Shown: piece by piece, positions 30,862-41,451 of the stretch
How the letters are laid out: each line of letters begins with the position of its first letter
Position numbering within the stretch: position 1 is the stretch's first letter
Origin: Lactarius indigo
Taxonomy: Eukaryota > Basidiomycota > Agaricomycetes > Russulales > Russulaceae
DNA: 64,000 nt
NCBI GenBank assembly: GCA_025766275.1
Contig: JAFKAC010000017.1
Location: 496,001-560,000 of the forward strand
Direction of reading: 5' to 3'
The notes under the pieces: generated by a model
Database searches by the model: none
What the model was told of the DNA's origin: nothing
What the model saw: only the letters and a program-made list of their open reading frames with translations
Position numbers and translations under genes: made by a program

Positions 30862-32250
30862 ATGTCCAACACACCAGTCTCCGACACCACCCTTGTGCAT
30901 GTCCTCAGCAACCTGCAACTTGAAGCCGCCCTCGAACAAGGGAATGTTACCATCGATCTCGTAGACGTTCCCCAACTATCACCACCACCGTCTCCCCAGG
31001 CCACCATGACTACCGACCCCGTCCCCATGATATCCCAAACTCCAGAGCGAGAACCTGGAGAACTCACCCCGTCGATGCCGGAAGAAGGACAATACTCCCC
31101 CACACCTCCTCCGCAACAATCACACACTCCCCCGCCTGAACCACCCGCATCTTCGCCATCATCTTCACCCTCCACACCACCACCACCACTCAAGCCCTTT
31201 ACCCCCGTCTGCGTCCACACTCCCATTGACTACAACCGACCTGACTCCCCTCCTGACGACACTGACGACCCCGGCGCCCCCTTCTTCCCAAACAAATTAG
31301 GCACTCCGAAGTTCTACCCCCTACAGATCCTGCTACCTGACTGTGGATCCAACACTGCGAAGTATATCTACTATCGCAAAGGATTCACCGAGGTAGTAGG
31401 AACGATGGGCGCCGGGCAACCACATTACGGGGAAACAGTCTATCTCTCGTCACTTAGGCCTAACGTCTCAGCGCCCCCCTTCACAGCCGAACAACTCCAG
31501 TTCTTTGACCCCCATGACATTCGCGCTTGCGCCCTAGACGAAACCCTCATTGAGCTCAATTCTCCACGCCTCACAGCTGAAGTCACTAGGCTGCGCACCG
31601 GGCTTCTCGCTCTCAAAGCAATCGATGAAAAGTGCGAGAAACTGGAGGAGGACGCGCACAAACTACGGTCGGAACGACTCATGGTGGACCTGATGCTGGC
31701 TAGTACCAAGAGAAGGCTCCAGTATGCAGGAGCCCTTACCACCATCGGCAACGAGTATGCACGAATGACAGCACTGCCTGCCCCACTCTGACACTCCCGC
31801 TATGCTATCCCCTTTTCCCCACAACGAGGAGGACCACTAGAGTTCCCCCGCCTTGCCGACAGACCCCACCGACGACGTTGCTATCACTGTGGGAGCTCTA
31901 ACCACCTTGTTTGCGATTGTCCCACTAGGCCACGACCAGCCTGCCGACATTGTCAAAGTCAAGAGCACCAGTCTTATCGGTGTATCTTCCGTCATGCAGG
32001 AATGGTCGAAGAAGTCATCACCACCTCCCAAGCAGACGAACGTATCCGGCAGGCAATAAACACCGAAGCCTCTACCTCCTTCACTGTTCCGGAACCACCA
32101 ACAATCGCTACCGAAACTCAAGGGAGGTGGTGCGGACGATGCTTCCGCACTGACGCCAATCACGACGAGATCCGATGTCTGCAATACGAGATGTGCCGCA
32201 AATGTGGAAAACGCGGGCCTTTCTTATTCCTCAAAACCCACTACTGTTGA
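30862..32250 (+). pseudogene. Element C ORF3: coiled-coil and zinc-knuckle accessory ORF, one TGA
   Basis: This frame follows the pol stop by 40 nt (ATG at 30862; an ATG overlapping pol also exists at 30751). It is open to 32250 except for TGA at 31789-31791. Order: serine/proline-rich acidic region; a middle domain (TPKFYPLQILLPDCG); a coiled coil near residues 230-290 (LTAEVTRLRTGLLAL); then, beyond the TGA, CCHC knuckles CYHCGSSNHLVCDC (31879-31920) and CRHCQSQEHQSYRC (31942-31983) and two more cysteine/histidine groups (CGRCF...HDEIRC; CRKCG...THYC). The middle and coiled-coil parts resemble the extension fused to the chromodomain in element B pol, which lacks knuckles. The frame was probably one protein of about 460 aa before a CGA to TGA change. 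Function unknown; nucleic-acid binding is the natural guess from the knuckles. Confidence 0.8.
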
Positions 32251-32343
32251 CTCGACATTTCCCCGTGGCCGGAGAACGACCTCGACGCTGACATTTACAA
32301 CCTTGTCGATCCAGAATCCTGAAGTCGAGGCGTCTTCAGGCCA

Positions 32344-32356
32344 AAACGGGGGGTAA
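32344..32356 (+). promoter_or_regulatory. Element C polypurine tract
   Basis: AAACGGGGGGTAA directly precedes the 3' LTR. Confidence 0.7.
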
Positions 32357-32929
32357 TGTTACGAATTTCTTGGGACTCATTCTTTCGCATATTACTATTC
32401 CCTTCCCCATACTATACGAGCCCTGTATGATTATGCGGACTTTACAATTATCTGGTTCCTATTGCACGCCTTACTTATCGATGCTCCCTTCTGATAAAGT
32501 TCAACATGTGCTAGTTTCCGTCGTGTTCCCAATCACGCACGACCCCGCGTGATTTACCCTTATTCCCAGTATGACATCCCTTTGTTCTCGCTATGTACTA
32601 TCCATTGTTCCAAGACTGATGCTGGCGTCATCTGTTTGTAGTCGCCATACGGACTATCATCTATTTAAACCTAGTTCTATCTAGCTTGTACGGTAGACTA
32701 GACTTCTTGTGTAATACTACACTCGAACGCCTTTGTGCCCTCATCGTCTCACTGAACTTCCCTGCCTTTGCCAGACCTTCGAGTCTTGGCCTTCCTCTAC
32801 GATCCAAGTGACCGTTGTCCTTGTGATCCTTGTGCATCATCTCACTGAAGCCAAGCCTTGGAGCTTGCGCTACCGTCATTCGACTGACTTAGTACAGGTC
32901 GTACACAACGCCCCTGTAGTGGCGTTACA
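32357..32929 (+). repeat. Element C 3' LTR
   Basis: 573 bp, same ends as the 5' LTR. Its copy lacks the two ATG triplets seen in the leader part of the 5' LTR. Confidence 0.95.
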
Positions 32930-33205
32930 ATGATATCATCTTAGTCTGGACTCTCTTTGTTATGCGCTCCTTGTTCTCCATTAGCACACTCCTTTGTCCC
33001 ACATGTAGAACAACGTCTCTTGTATTGTGTGACTCTATGTTACTTCCCTTGTAGTAGTGTCACTCCCCTGTAAAGTATAAGTAGTAGGCTTGTACGCTCC
33101 TGGTCCACATCAGTTCCTCACTGCTCTGTGTGCCAGGTATGTCTTATCCCTTCAATTGTAACATCAGTTCCTCACTGCTCTGTGTGCCAGACACCCTCTG
33201 CTTCA
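32930..33205. other. Unassigned DNA right of element C with short direct repeat
   Basis: The words catcagttcctcactgctct / gtgtgccag occur twice, near 33109 and 33163. A TATA-like GTATAAG precedes the first by about 26 nt. This may be the 3' part of an older LTR into which C inserted, but its borders are not clear. Confidence 0.45.
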
Positions 33206-35971
33206 CTACTTGACATTCCCCTCTGCTGCTAACCAGCTTGCCACTAGTATCTCACCACAGACTCTTTGCCTCTGTGAGTACTGGTTATGTCTTTGCTGTT
33301 CATCAGTATCCACCTGTTCTCCCACAAGAGTGATGCCAGTCTCATCCCGAGCACTGAGAAGAACATAGCCATCACCAAGGTTGACAGCACCTCATGGTAG
33401 ACTTGGGACGTCTGGCTCTAAGTCAGGCAGAATCATGGGGATGGCAGAGAACTGTGAGCGGTGCAGTCCGCAGTTTGTGATGTTTGCATATGGGTTTGAA
33501 GGTTGCTTGACTTCCTCCCCCAGGTTGCCTATAGTACGCTCCAGAGTCCACTGAGATGAATAGACGCCAGGTCCCAGACGAACGGCATCTGGAGCAAGAT
33601 GAGAAAGCCTGTGGATGCTCTGTCGACAGAAGTGAAGTCACGACACCATTCGGCGGTAATAGATCGCTTCATATTCTTCGGTAAAGTCGAGCACGAGTTG
33701 CTGAGCCTTTTGAAGCTGGGAGACCGAGATTGCATGCTGTTGGAGGAGCTGAACAGCAGACGCTAGTTTGCAGAAGTTTAGCCAATAGCGCTGCGGAAGA
33801 ACGCTGTAGAGTAACGCCGGGCAGTATCCAAAGACATAGATTAAGAACTCCCATGCTTTGTAGCCACTGGATATCTTCTCAGCGGGGTTCCGAGGAGGGC
33901 AATCGAATGACCCTGGCAGGTATGGGCGGCAGCGCGCTACATCCTGGCCATGCATTTTCCAGGTGTCTCCAACAAGCACGACCCAGTCCCAGAGCTTCTT
34001 TGAGTCATTCTTGTCACAGTCTATAGTCCCACGCCAGAGACTTATGAGCAAATCAGGAAGATTGATCACGATTATGTGCATGTGGTCGATAGCCAAGCAT
34101 CTGGGGAGACCGGTCGAGTGTTTCGAATCCAGACCCAAGAAAATACTCGGTTTGCACAGGCCAGTCTCTTTCCGATTCTGTTTGAACTGCATGTCAGTGC
34201 GACTCTGAAGAAGAAGAGTCAGGTTCTCAAAGTACAACTCAGACGATGCCTTCGGCAGTTGAAAGGCATCGACATCGCTGTGATTGCACCCAGGAAGGTT
34301 GTAGTTCAGTGGCTTGAGGAGCGCTGGGTAATAATGGGGACCCCCCGGCTTGTGACGCCCTCTCAAGCCACAGTATTCGCGACATCCATACACACCGTGG
34401 TGTCCCACCTGCCCATGCAGCGCGGCTAGACCAGGTCCATCCGCAGTACCCAAGAAGAAGAATGGGTGTGAAGTGAACACATGCCCTGTGGAACAGTCCC
34501 ACACGTGTAGTCCATCCCTCTGGAGCACAGAAAGATGGTGCAAGCCGGTGTAGACAAACAAGTCCAAGTTCTTAGGCTTGCTTGGACCAGGAATAAAGCC
34601 ACCCGGCAGCACGTATTTCTTTTTGTATCATAAGTCAGGTGCCAGATCCAGTAGAACCCAGATATAAATCCAGCAATCTGATTGCTTGCTCTGATATAAC
34701 TGCGCGCCATCAATAGAGAGCATCAATACAGTGTCATCAGACGAGAGATCGCTGCGGAGTGCCGCGTCGAGGAGGAGGGAGCTGCAGTACATGTCGTCAT
34801 AAACGTCGATAGAGCCACCAGCACGTAGCCTAGCCAGCAAAGGCTCCATCACTCGACATCGGTGACCCATGTTCCATGCGCTTTGGTGTGACCAATACTG
34901 CGCTTAAATCTGCGGTCCCACAGGTATCGTTAGGGCTTGTTTACGAGGTACGGATATGACTCTGCCCCCACAGGTGACAGAGTTGTACCACAGCGAAGAA
35001 CACTCAGGACAAGCACGAAGCTCCGAGAATGGTCCAGAGAACGTCATGCAAGATTCATAGCACATATCGGTCATAACAGGGACTACCCCCATCAGCTCAG
35101 TGATTGTCCGCTTCATGCGATCATACGACTGGAATTCTGTGTCGGGAACGTACTCCTGTAGAGCAGAGCAAACACTATCGTAAGTCACCCGAGATCCATT
35201 TACAGTCCCTAAGAGAAGCCCCAAAGTAAGTCTTAGCTCCTTGCTGATGCTGATAGGCTCTGTCAGAGGAGAGCGCAACCGTTCACGAACATCGTCAGGA
35301 ATAGGGTCGCCATCTAAGGATGCGCACGAGAGTCCCTTGATAAACTCCACAGACGTGCGAAGTGCGTCGAGGTGAGGTACAACAGTGTCCGGATCCCAGT
35401 CATTTGGACCTCCAGGGAGATCGTCAGGCTGCACATCACGCCCAACGTACACACCCGCATCTCCCTGTTGGTTATTGGCGTTGTCCGGGGGTGGGGTATG
35501 CACCCGTTGTGTATCACGATCCCCCAGAGAACCCTGCCACGCAGGGGAGGGTATACCTGTGCCCTCGTCGTTTTCAGGTAGAGGGGACTCAGGTGGGGTA
35601 TGCACCCATTGTGCATCACGATCCCCTGGAGAACCCTGCCATGCAGGGGAGGGTATGCCTGGACCCTCGTCGTTTTCAGGTCGAGGGGATTCGGTGTTCC
35701 TAACCGTGGCCTGAGTCCCGGGCTGGTGCAATACCTGGCATAGCTCTTGTTCTGATGGGCTGGGCGCAGGGTCATTGTCTTGCGTGGGGTGGTTACTCTC
35801 CGCGTGGTCACCTGTGTGCGCATGATTGTCGGGTGACTGCTCTCCCGGGGTACCACAATCCAAGTCTAATCGAGGGTGCTTCCCATTTGCCATGGTGCAC
35901 GAGCACGACCCAGTCGCCCTAGTGCGAGTCGATGAGTGTCTTGATGCTGGATAGCTGTTGGGGAACGACAT
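33206..35971 (-). pseudogene. 5' part of a Tnp2-type transposase gene
   Basis: One frame runs from about 35971 to 33206 and is interrupted only by stop codons: TAA 34901-34903, TGA 34628-34630, TGA 33638-33640 and TGA 33392-33394. Recognisable parts: a proline-rich amino-terminal region; a cysteine motif CYESCMTFSGPFSELRACPE; DTVLMLSIDGAQLYQSKQSD, a Tnp2 catalytic-core segment; PGGFIPGPSKPKNLDLF; HYYPALLKP; DHMHIIVINLPDLL; QWTLERTIGNLGEEVKQPSN; and LGDGYVLLSARD near the end. These segments are typical of basidiomycete Tnp2 (CACTA-like) transposases as I remember them. The carboxy terminus is at 24221-24745. The lack of frameshifts suggests a fairly recent copy silenced by point changes and split by insertions. 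Confidence 0.85.
35493..35700 (-). repeat. Tandem duplication of about 105 bp in the transposase amino-terminal region
   Basis: Two adjacent copies encode ENDEGPGIPSPAWQGSPGDR and ENDEGTGIPSPAWQGSLGDR plus flanking residues. In frame, so tolerated by the protein. Confidence 0.85.
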
Positions 35972-36711
35972 AGGACCATCTTACATGCGCGAGATCCAGT
36001 GAGCACAAGAGTCGCGGATTGGGCAATATACTCAACATACAATCATCGACCCTCCAATACTTTGCATGGTCATAATACGTCGTCTTTGACACAGGGCGAA
36101 GTATCTTGCAGTGTCTTGAACATCCACATTTATAGGTACGCGCCCATGGGTCACCTGATGTCAGCATCAGATCAGTCCAGAGTTACAGAGTACGTGGAGA
36201 GGGACAATGCCGAGAAGTCTCCAGAAACACGATATCAGAAAGAAACAAACAGACGCAGATAGCGGCCGAGGGTTGAGATGAGAGCCAGAGCCAAAGGTAC
36301 GCAGGACGAGGAGAGGAGAACGACGACTTGATACTTGTTTCAGATATGTTGCAGCTCACAGGTACTGAATGTGGCATTCACATATTCACGCGTGTGATGT
36401 CCCACAACGAGGGCGGTGCAAAGAGCAGCACAATGAGGGCATCCGTGTTGTGGGTGCAGCAATATTCAAGATTATTCATTCACATTGAATTGTATGGAAT
36501 AATTCAAATCTGTACGCAATATAATTTGAGCGGAGTCAACAGAATTCACCCGCCACCAATCCCGGTCATTTTCATTCAACTCAATTCATCGGGATTCATC
36601 GGGATTTTGACTGGGAGCTTCAAGCTTCAAGTTTGGGCCTGACTCGAACCGAAATCAAAAGTGAATATATGAGCGCTCTTGTTTTATCCTGAACTCCAAT
36701 GGGGGTTTACT
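35972..36711. other. Unassigned sequence between transposase and duplicated block
   Basis: This includes an A/T-rich stretch with repeated ATTCA words (36470-36620). I found no transposon end and no gene. Confidence 0.4.
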
Positions 36712-36967
36712 GTACCGAAGTATCACTTAAATTCGACTTACTGTACTTATCGGTTATCAAGTAAGATAAGTAAAATCCCGGCCCAGGACTTCCCTCGAGG
36801 GAGATGTCGCCCACTTGGTTCCCTCATTTTTCTTCTTTCCCTTAGTTCATCTCCAACTCCTGAGAGAATATTTCAGGGTTTACACACCGTCTCGGACAGA
36901 TTTAGTGTCATTGCCGGCTCATCGTCTCCTTGGCTGGTGAAAAAGCGTGCATGATTGTTATCTCGTG

Positions 36968-38779
36968 TTAGTCGTGTATATGACGCGCGACTCGGAGGAC
37001 ACTGTGTGCGTACTCTGCGTACTCCTGCGGATAAAAAAGGCAACAAATACTGCGTGGAAGACGGTTGAGAACGAAGTGGGGTGGAGGCGAAAGCAAGAAG
37101 TGGACGGTGTCAAGCTGAGTTTGAGAGCCATCAAAAATCGAGGGTATCTTGAAGTCGGCGAAGCGGTCGAAGATAACCGAGGCGTGCTGATCGTTGTCCT
37201 GAGTACCGTCACTGCCAGCATAGGAAGTGGAGGGAGACTGTGATGTAGGATTCGACACTAGTATCTCGGTGTGTGGGACTTCAGGGTGTTTTCTCGCGAG
37301 GTGTTCTCGGAATAGATCACTGTATCTTGGTGTAAAGTCGAAATCGCCACAATAGGGGCACACGATTCGGTATGCATGCCCAAATACAAGGTGTTTTTTG
37401 AGTTCTTCCTGCTTTGTGAAACCGACGTCACAGATCTTGCACGAACGTTCTCGTATGTAGTATGCCTGTGCGAGACGGTCGAAGCGCTCTGCCGTAATGC
37501 TGAATGACTCTACAGCTTTCGACAATGACTCGCGCATCAGCTCGAGGTCAAATAGACGAAGCGTGCGCAGGGAAGGGAACACAGTCGGGTGCTCCCCGTC
37601 GCCGGTTAGACCTAAAGTAGACAAGATGTCGCCCACACCTCCGTAAATGTAATCTGTACTACCAGATGGCTCCAAGTGGCAAAGCCTCAGCCATTCCATC
37701 TCACCGTGGCCACTTGTTGTTTTATCCGCGTTGATGCCTACATCTTCTACACGGGATGTAAAAGGGGAAAAATGGTCACAAATTTGAGTGATGGAGGATA
37801 ACTGCCAGTCCAACTGCTTGCATGGTATATGCAATTTGAGCCGTGCAGCCTGAGGGGCGTTGGGTTTGGTGAATGAGATAGAGATGGTATGCTTGGAAGT
37901 TTGAATGTCTGCTTGACTGAGCGAGGTCTGCACTTCTGTCCGCTCAATTAATTGGCCAAGTTCTAAAGCGTCCATCGTGGGCTGGTTAAAGAATGTGATA
38001 TCAATATCCCCTAGACGAGGCGCATCGAGTCTAGCCACGAAGCTGTCCAAGTACTTGCTAGCTCCCCGATATTTGAGGCACGTGAGACCAGGGAGAACAA
38101 CCCGTTGCCCTGACCGTGGAGGTGGGCCAAGGAAGTTTCGACCGCGGGGGAGGGAAATAAAATGGAGTGAAAGCGTTTGAAGTTGAGTCATCCCGGACAA
38201 CGCACTCGCAAGTGCATCTGGCGAAAAATACCCGACCTTGGGAATTTCATGGAGCTGAAGATCTACGAGATCTGTGCAAGGAGAAAGAAGCGACGGGAGT
38301 GTGGGAATGGCGATCTTAGTCAAGTGTAGAGTACGGAGCCGTGGGCCCCACCGAAGAGCACTGGGGAGTTTCAGCTCCATGGTATTTCGAGACAGAAGAA
38401 CAAGCTCTTCTAATTCCGAAAAATGCATTTCGATGGTGGAGAGCTTTTCCCAGAGGGAATTTGTGACCGTGAGGCCGATGGAGCTGACACGATCAGAGTG
38501 TTTCAACGCGGCCACGATGTTGTCCTCGTCCTCGGGAGCAGGAGGATCAAGACTCGGAGACCCCCCATACTGTACGATGACAGGAAGCGCTGGCCAGCAA
38601 CCTAAGGTCTTCAAAACGGGCGTCCCGTAGGTACAGTAGAGTTGAATATTTAGGCCCAGAGGCGATGTAAATACGATGTGTCGCCATCTTCGGCATAGGT
38701 GGGTGAGCGTAGGCCAGAATTGCGGAGATGCATAGAGGAAGTGACGAAATATGTTGAGAAGGACATCGTCAGGGAGCAT
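36968..38779 (-). CDS. F1: F-box/LRR-like protein with carboxy-terminal C2H2 zinc fingers
   Basis: A 603-codon frame. The F-box is at the start (MLPDDVLLNIFRHFLYAS...LTHLCRRWRHIVF), a middle region of leucine-rich-type repeats (LRTLHLTKIAIPTLPSLL, LQTLSLHFISL) is followed by a zinc-finger region CKICDVGFTKQEELKKH...CPYCGDFDFTPRYSDLFREH. F-box proteins recruit substrates to SCF ubiquitin ligases; the LRR part would select the substrate. The frame starts about 60 nt after the stop of F2 with a possible intron between, so F1 may be the 3' half of one gene with F2. The paralog is F3, clearly more diverged from F1 than the neighbouring chitin synthase copies are from each other. Confidence 0.85.
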   Translation of the reverse strand: MLPDDVLLNIFRHFLYASPQFWPTLTHLCRRWRHIVFTSPLGLNIQLYCTYGTPVLKTLGCWPALPVIVQYGGSPSLDPPAPEDEDNIVAALKHSDRVSSIGLTVTNSLWEKLSTIEMHFSELEELVLLSRNTMELKLPSALRWGPRLRTLHLTKIAIPTLPSLLSPCTDLVDLQLHEIPKVGYFSPDALASALSGMTQLQTLSLHFISLPRGRNFLGPPPRSGQRVVLPGLTCLKYRGASKYLDSFVARLDAPRLGDIDITFFNQPTMDALELGQLIERTEVQTSLSQADIQTSKHTISISFTKPNAPQAARLKLHIPCKQLDWQLSSITQICDHFSPFTSRVEDVGINADKTTSGHGEMEWLRLCHLEPSGSTDYIYGGVGDILSTLGLTGDGEHPTVFPSLRTLRLFDLELMRESLSKAVESFSITAERFDRLAQAYYIRERSCKICDVGFTKQEELKKHLVFGHAYRIVCPYCGDFDFTPRYSDLFREHLARKHPEVPHTEILVSNPTSQSPSTSYAGSDGTQDNDQHASVIFDRFADFKIPSIFDGSQTQLDTVHFLLSPPPHFVLNRLPRSICCLFYPQEYAEYAHSVLRVARHIHD

Positions 38780-38841
38780 CTCAATCGTGACCTGAGAAGA
38801 AGGCCCGACTCGAAGAAAATTAGCGCGTTATAAGATTGGCG

Positions 38842-40203
38842 TTAGACAAAGATTGTACCTGTTGCACGGGTTTCATTGGTACACAGTCGTTCATACTCCA
38901 CCGCTAGGGTCTTTCCCAAGAGACTTCGTGAGTGTATGAGCGACACTACGGCCTTCTGCAAAGGTGCATAACGCGGCTCAGGCTCTCGTATGCAGAGTTT
39001 ATGTAGGTCTCTCAGCACAATTTCCCCACACATTTCGGAAGACAAAGCAAGCACGATGTCTGTAGAGTGTCCGCCGGCAACACTAACCCATTTTGCACCT
39101 CTGAAGTGGCGGATGAGATTTAACCATTCTTTAGGCCGGTCGCTGCCCTCCTGCCCACTTGACCGCTTGGTCGCATCGATGCGTAGATATTCCACAGCAG
39201 GAAGGAAAGTAGATAAACCATGGAAAATCCGAGCCATGTATGACAACTGCCAGGACAATACCTTGCAGGGTACTTGCAACTGTAGACGGGTAAGGGCCTC
39301 CGGTTGGGTAAATGAGATGGAGATGGCACTCTCAGAAGATAGAATCGCTCCTCGGCGGTGTGACTTCTGGGATTCTATCCGGTTGATGAATCGACCCAGT
39401 CCCGAAGGGTGTGTCGTGGGCTGATCGAAGAATGTGATATCAATATCCGCGAGATGAGGCGCATCGATTCTAGCCACAATGTTGTCTAAGTACATGTTGC
39501 TCCCTAGATACTTGAGGCATGTGAGAGCAGGCAGAACAACACGTTCCCCTGATTGTGGAGACAAGGAAAAGTAGTTCCGGTGGAGGGGAAAGGAAAGGAA
39601 TTGGAGTGAAAGTGTTTGAAGTTGGGTCATCCCGGACAAGGCGTGAACGAATGCACCTGGGAGAAAATATCCAACCTCAGAAATTTTATGGAGCTGAAGA
39701 TCAAGGAGACCAGTGGAATGAGAAAGGAGTTTCGGGAGTTTGGGAATAGCGGCACTAGTCAAGTGCAAAGTACGGAGGCGTGATCCCCACCGAAAGGCGC
39801 TGGGAAGGGTCAACCTCCTGCTATCTTGGGACAGAATGACGAGATCTTCGAGCTTGTAAAACGGTCCCTCGATTGCGGATAATTTTCCCCGGAGAGAGCT
39901 TGTGACGGTGAGGTTAACAGAACTAACACGATAAGACTGGTTCAGTGCGGCCACAACATTGTCCTCGTCCTCGGGAGCTGGCGGATTGAACCCCGGAGGT
40001 CCCCCATAACGCACGACGATAGGCAAGGCGGGCCAGCAATCTAAGGTCTTCCGTACAGGCGTTCCGTACGTGCAGAACAGTCGAAGATTTAGAGTCTGTT
40101 GGGACGCAAATACAACATGTCTCCACTTGCGACATATATGCACGAGCTTGGGCCAAAATTGTGGGGAGGAATCCAGATAATAACGGAATATTTCCAGGAG
40201 CAC
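38842..40203 (-). CDS. F2: F-box/LRR-like protein (possibly 5' half of a fusion with F1)
   Basis: A 453-codon frame with an F-box (LLEIFRYYLDSSPQFWPKLVHICRKWRHVVF) and LRR-like repeats (LRTLHLTSAAIPKLPKLL), without zinc fingers. Upstream the frame continues IGKLSDEV through an acceptor-like CACTAATG...CGACAAG at about 40230-40250, and a GTATAT donor lies near 40290, so a short 5' exon is likely; a TATATAAA box is at about 40470. In the paralog F4 the reading frame continues further upstream because a homopolymer has 6 rather than 7 bases. The true start is unresolved. Confidence 0.78.
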   Translation of the reverse strand: MLLEIFRYYLDSSPQFWPKLVHICRKWRHVVFASQQTLNLRLFCTYGTPVRKTLDCWPALPIVVRYGGPPGFNPPAPEDEDNVVAALNQSYRVSSVNLTVTSSLRGKLSAIEGPFYKLEDLVILSQDSRRLTLPSAFRWGSRLRTLHLTSAAIPKLPKLLSHSTGLLDLQLHKISEVGYFLPGAFVHALSGMTQLQTLSLQFLSFPLHRNYFSLSPQSGERVVLPALTCLKYLGSNMYLDNIVARIDAPHLADIDITFFDQPTTHPSGLGRFINRIESQKSHRRGAILSSESAISISFTQPEALTRLQLQVPCKVLSWQLSYMARIFHGLSTFLPAVEYLRIDATKRSSGQEGSDRPKEWLNLIRHFRGAKWVSVAGGHSTDIVLALSSEMCGEIVLRDLHKLCIREPEPRYAPLQKAVVSLIHSRSLLGKTLAVEYERLCTNETRATGTIFV

Positions 40204-40441
40204 TTCGTCGGAAAGCTTCCCAATCGTGACTTGTCGAAAAAAATGAACACATTAGTGAGCAGCACATGCACCGGGCGGAATACTATATACCTTTTCTAGG
40301 ACATTCGGTGGCGGTTGTAACGGCTTGGGGGCACGATAGGTGTCGGGTATGGGCACGTCTATTGGGGGATCCACGACATATCCTGTCAGCTCCTGTAGTG
40401 GTGCATTGAAGGCACCAGATCACTTACTTTGGAGGGTGCAT

Positions 40442-41451
40442 TGGGGGAGGGGCGATGAACGGGGCAGCTATTGGCGACGTATTTTATATATCCAGCTGCC
40501 TGATCCTGGTTACTAGTCGTCTAGTAGTTTACTTAAACTCAAGCCAAGAGTGGCATGTGTAGGACACGTCGTTTCGCCATTTGGCCTTACTAGTGCTGTG
40601 CGCTTGGCTGTGCATTGGCTGACAGGGCCACAAACTCACGTACTACACAGCAAAAGTGACGCGATAACCTTTTTTCGAATTGATATAGTAAGCGCGTTGT
40701 TGTGTATATGATTAATACTACTATCAACTGTGTGACAAAGCTTCCTGCAGTAGAGCATTGAAGGCACTTGTAGATCACTTACTTTGGAGAGTGCATGAGG
40801 AGGCATTAACGGGGCAACTACTGGCGACGTATGTAGAACACCCCGGACTATCCAGTCGGCTGACACTGGTTATTATACTGTAGGTTGGATTTGGAGCCCA
40901 GAACGGCATGTGCGCAATGCACAGGACATGTCGTACAGCCATTTGGCCGTGCCAGTGCTGTGTCAGCGGTGGTGAGATAACAACACATGATCGCGAACTC
41001 GTGAACGACGAATGTCACGGCTGCGTAAACCCCCATCCTTTTTTCTCACCCTGTTCACAATGAGGCTCTAATGTGCTGTGCAATCGAGTGATTGATAACA
41101 CAGCCGACTCGGAGCAAGCACCCTCTCCTCACGGCTTTCGGCAGCATTTCAGATCTTGTTCTAGATCGATATCATCGCCGTCCTGCGAGTTGTCTAGCTC
41201 CTCTAGACCCCAGCCGTCGAGCCACACGTTAGCTTGAGCTCGCAGAATTACTGACAGAACTTATCAAAGTCCGTGGGTATGTATGAAAGTAACGAGTAAA
41301 CCCTATTTACTTAAATACATTCAATCAAGTACCCTCGAATACCAGTAAGCGTCCAGCACAAGAAAGAAACAATGTATAAATACTAAGGCGTTATCAGTAG
41401 CGCCGATCAAACCGGAGCCATGGAAATATACAGCGGAACGAAACACAGCGA
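40442..41451. other. Spacer with a degenerate repeat of the F-box 5' region
   Basis: The roughly 210-bp sequence at 40416-40625 (gcattgaaggcac...ctttggagggtgcat and beyond) recurs in diverged form at 40745-40970. The rest up to the chitin synthase 3' end has no recognised feature. Confidence 0.6.

Larger units (their letters stand above)
24932..32929 (+). mobile_element. Element C: full-length Ty3/gypsy chromovirus with third ORF
   Basis: The 8.0-kb element has 573-bp LTRs at 24932-25504 and 32357-32929 and perfect target duplications atgat (24927-24931, 32930-32934). Contents: primer-binding site, gag, pol (-1 frame), ORF3 and polypurine tract. Gag and pol are uninterrupted, so the element may be autonomous. 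The LTRs differ at 15 positions by eye, all transitions, 14 of them CpG versus TpG/CpA. Confidence 0.96.

Noticed and set aside
24746..33205. An older complete LTR interrupted by element C
   Set aside because: A TATA-like word and repeated start-like words are present, but no TG...CA ends with a matching duplication could be fixed.
33423..33735. Frameshift in the Tnp2 gene near 33640
   Set aside because: Translation in the original frame continues correctly beyond a TGA at 33638-33640; the other frames only resemble it in part.
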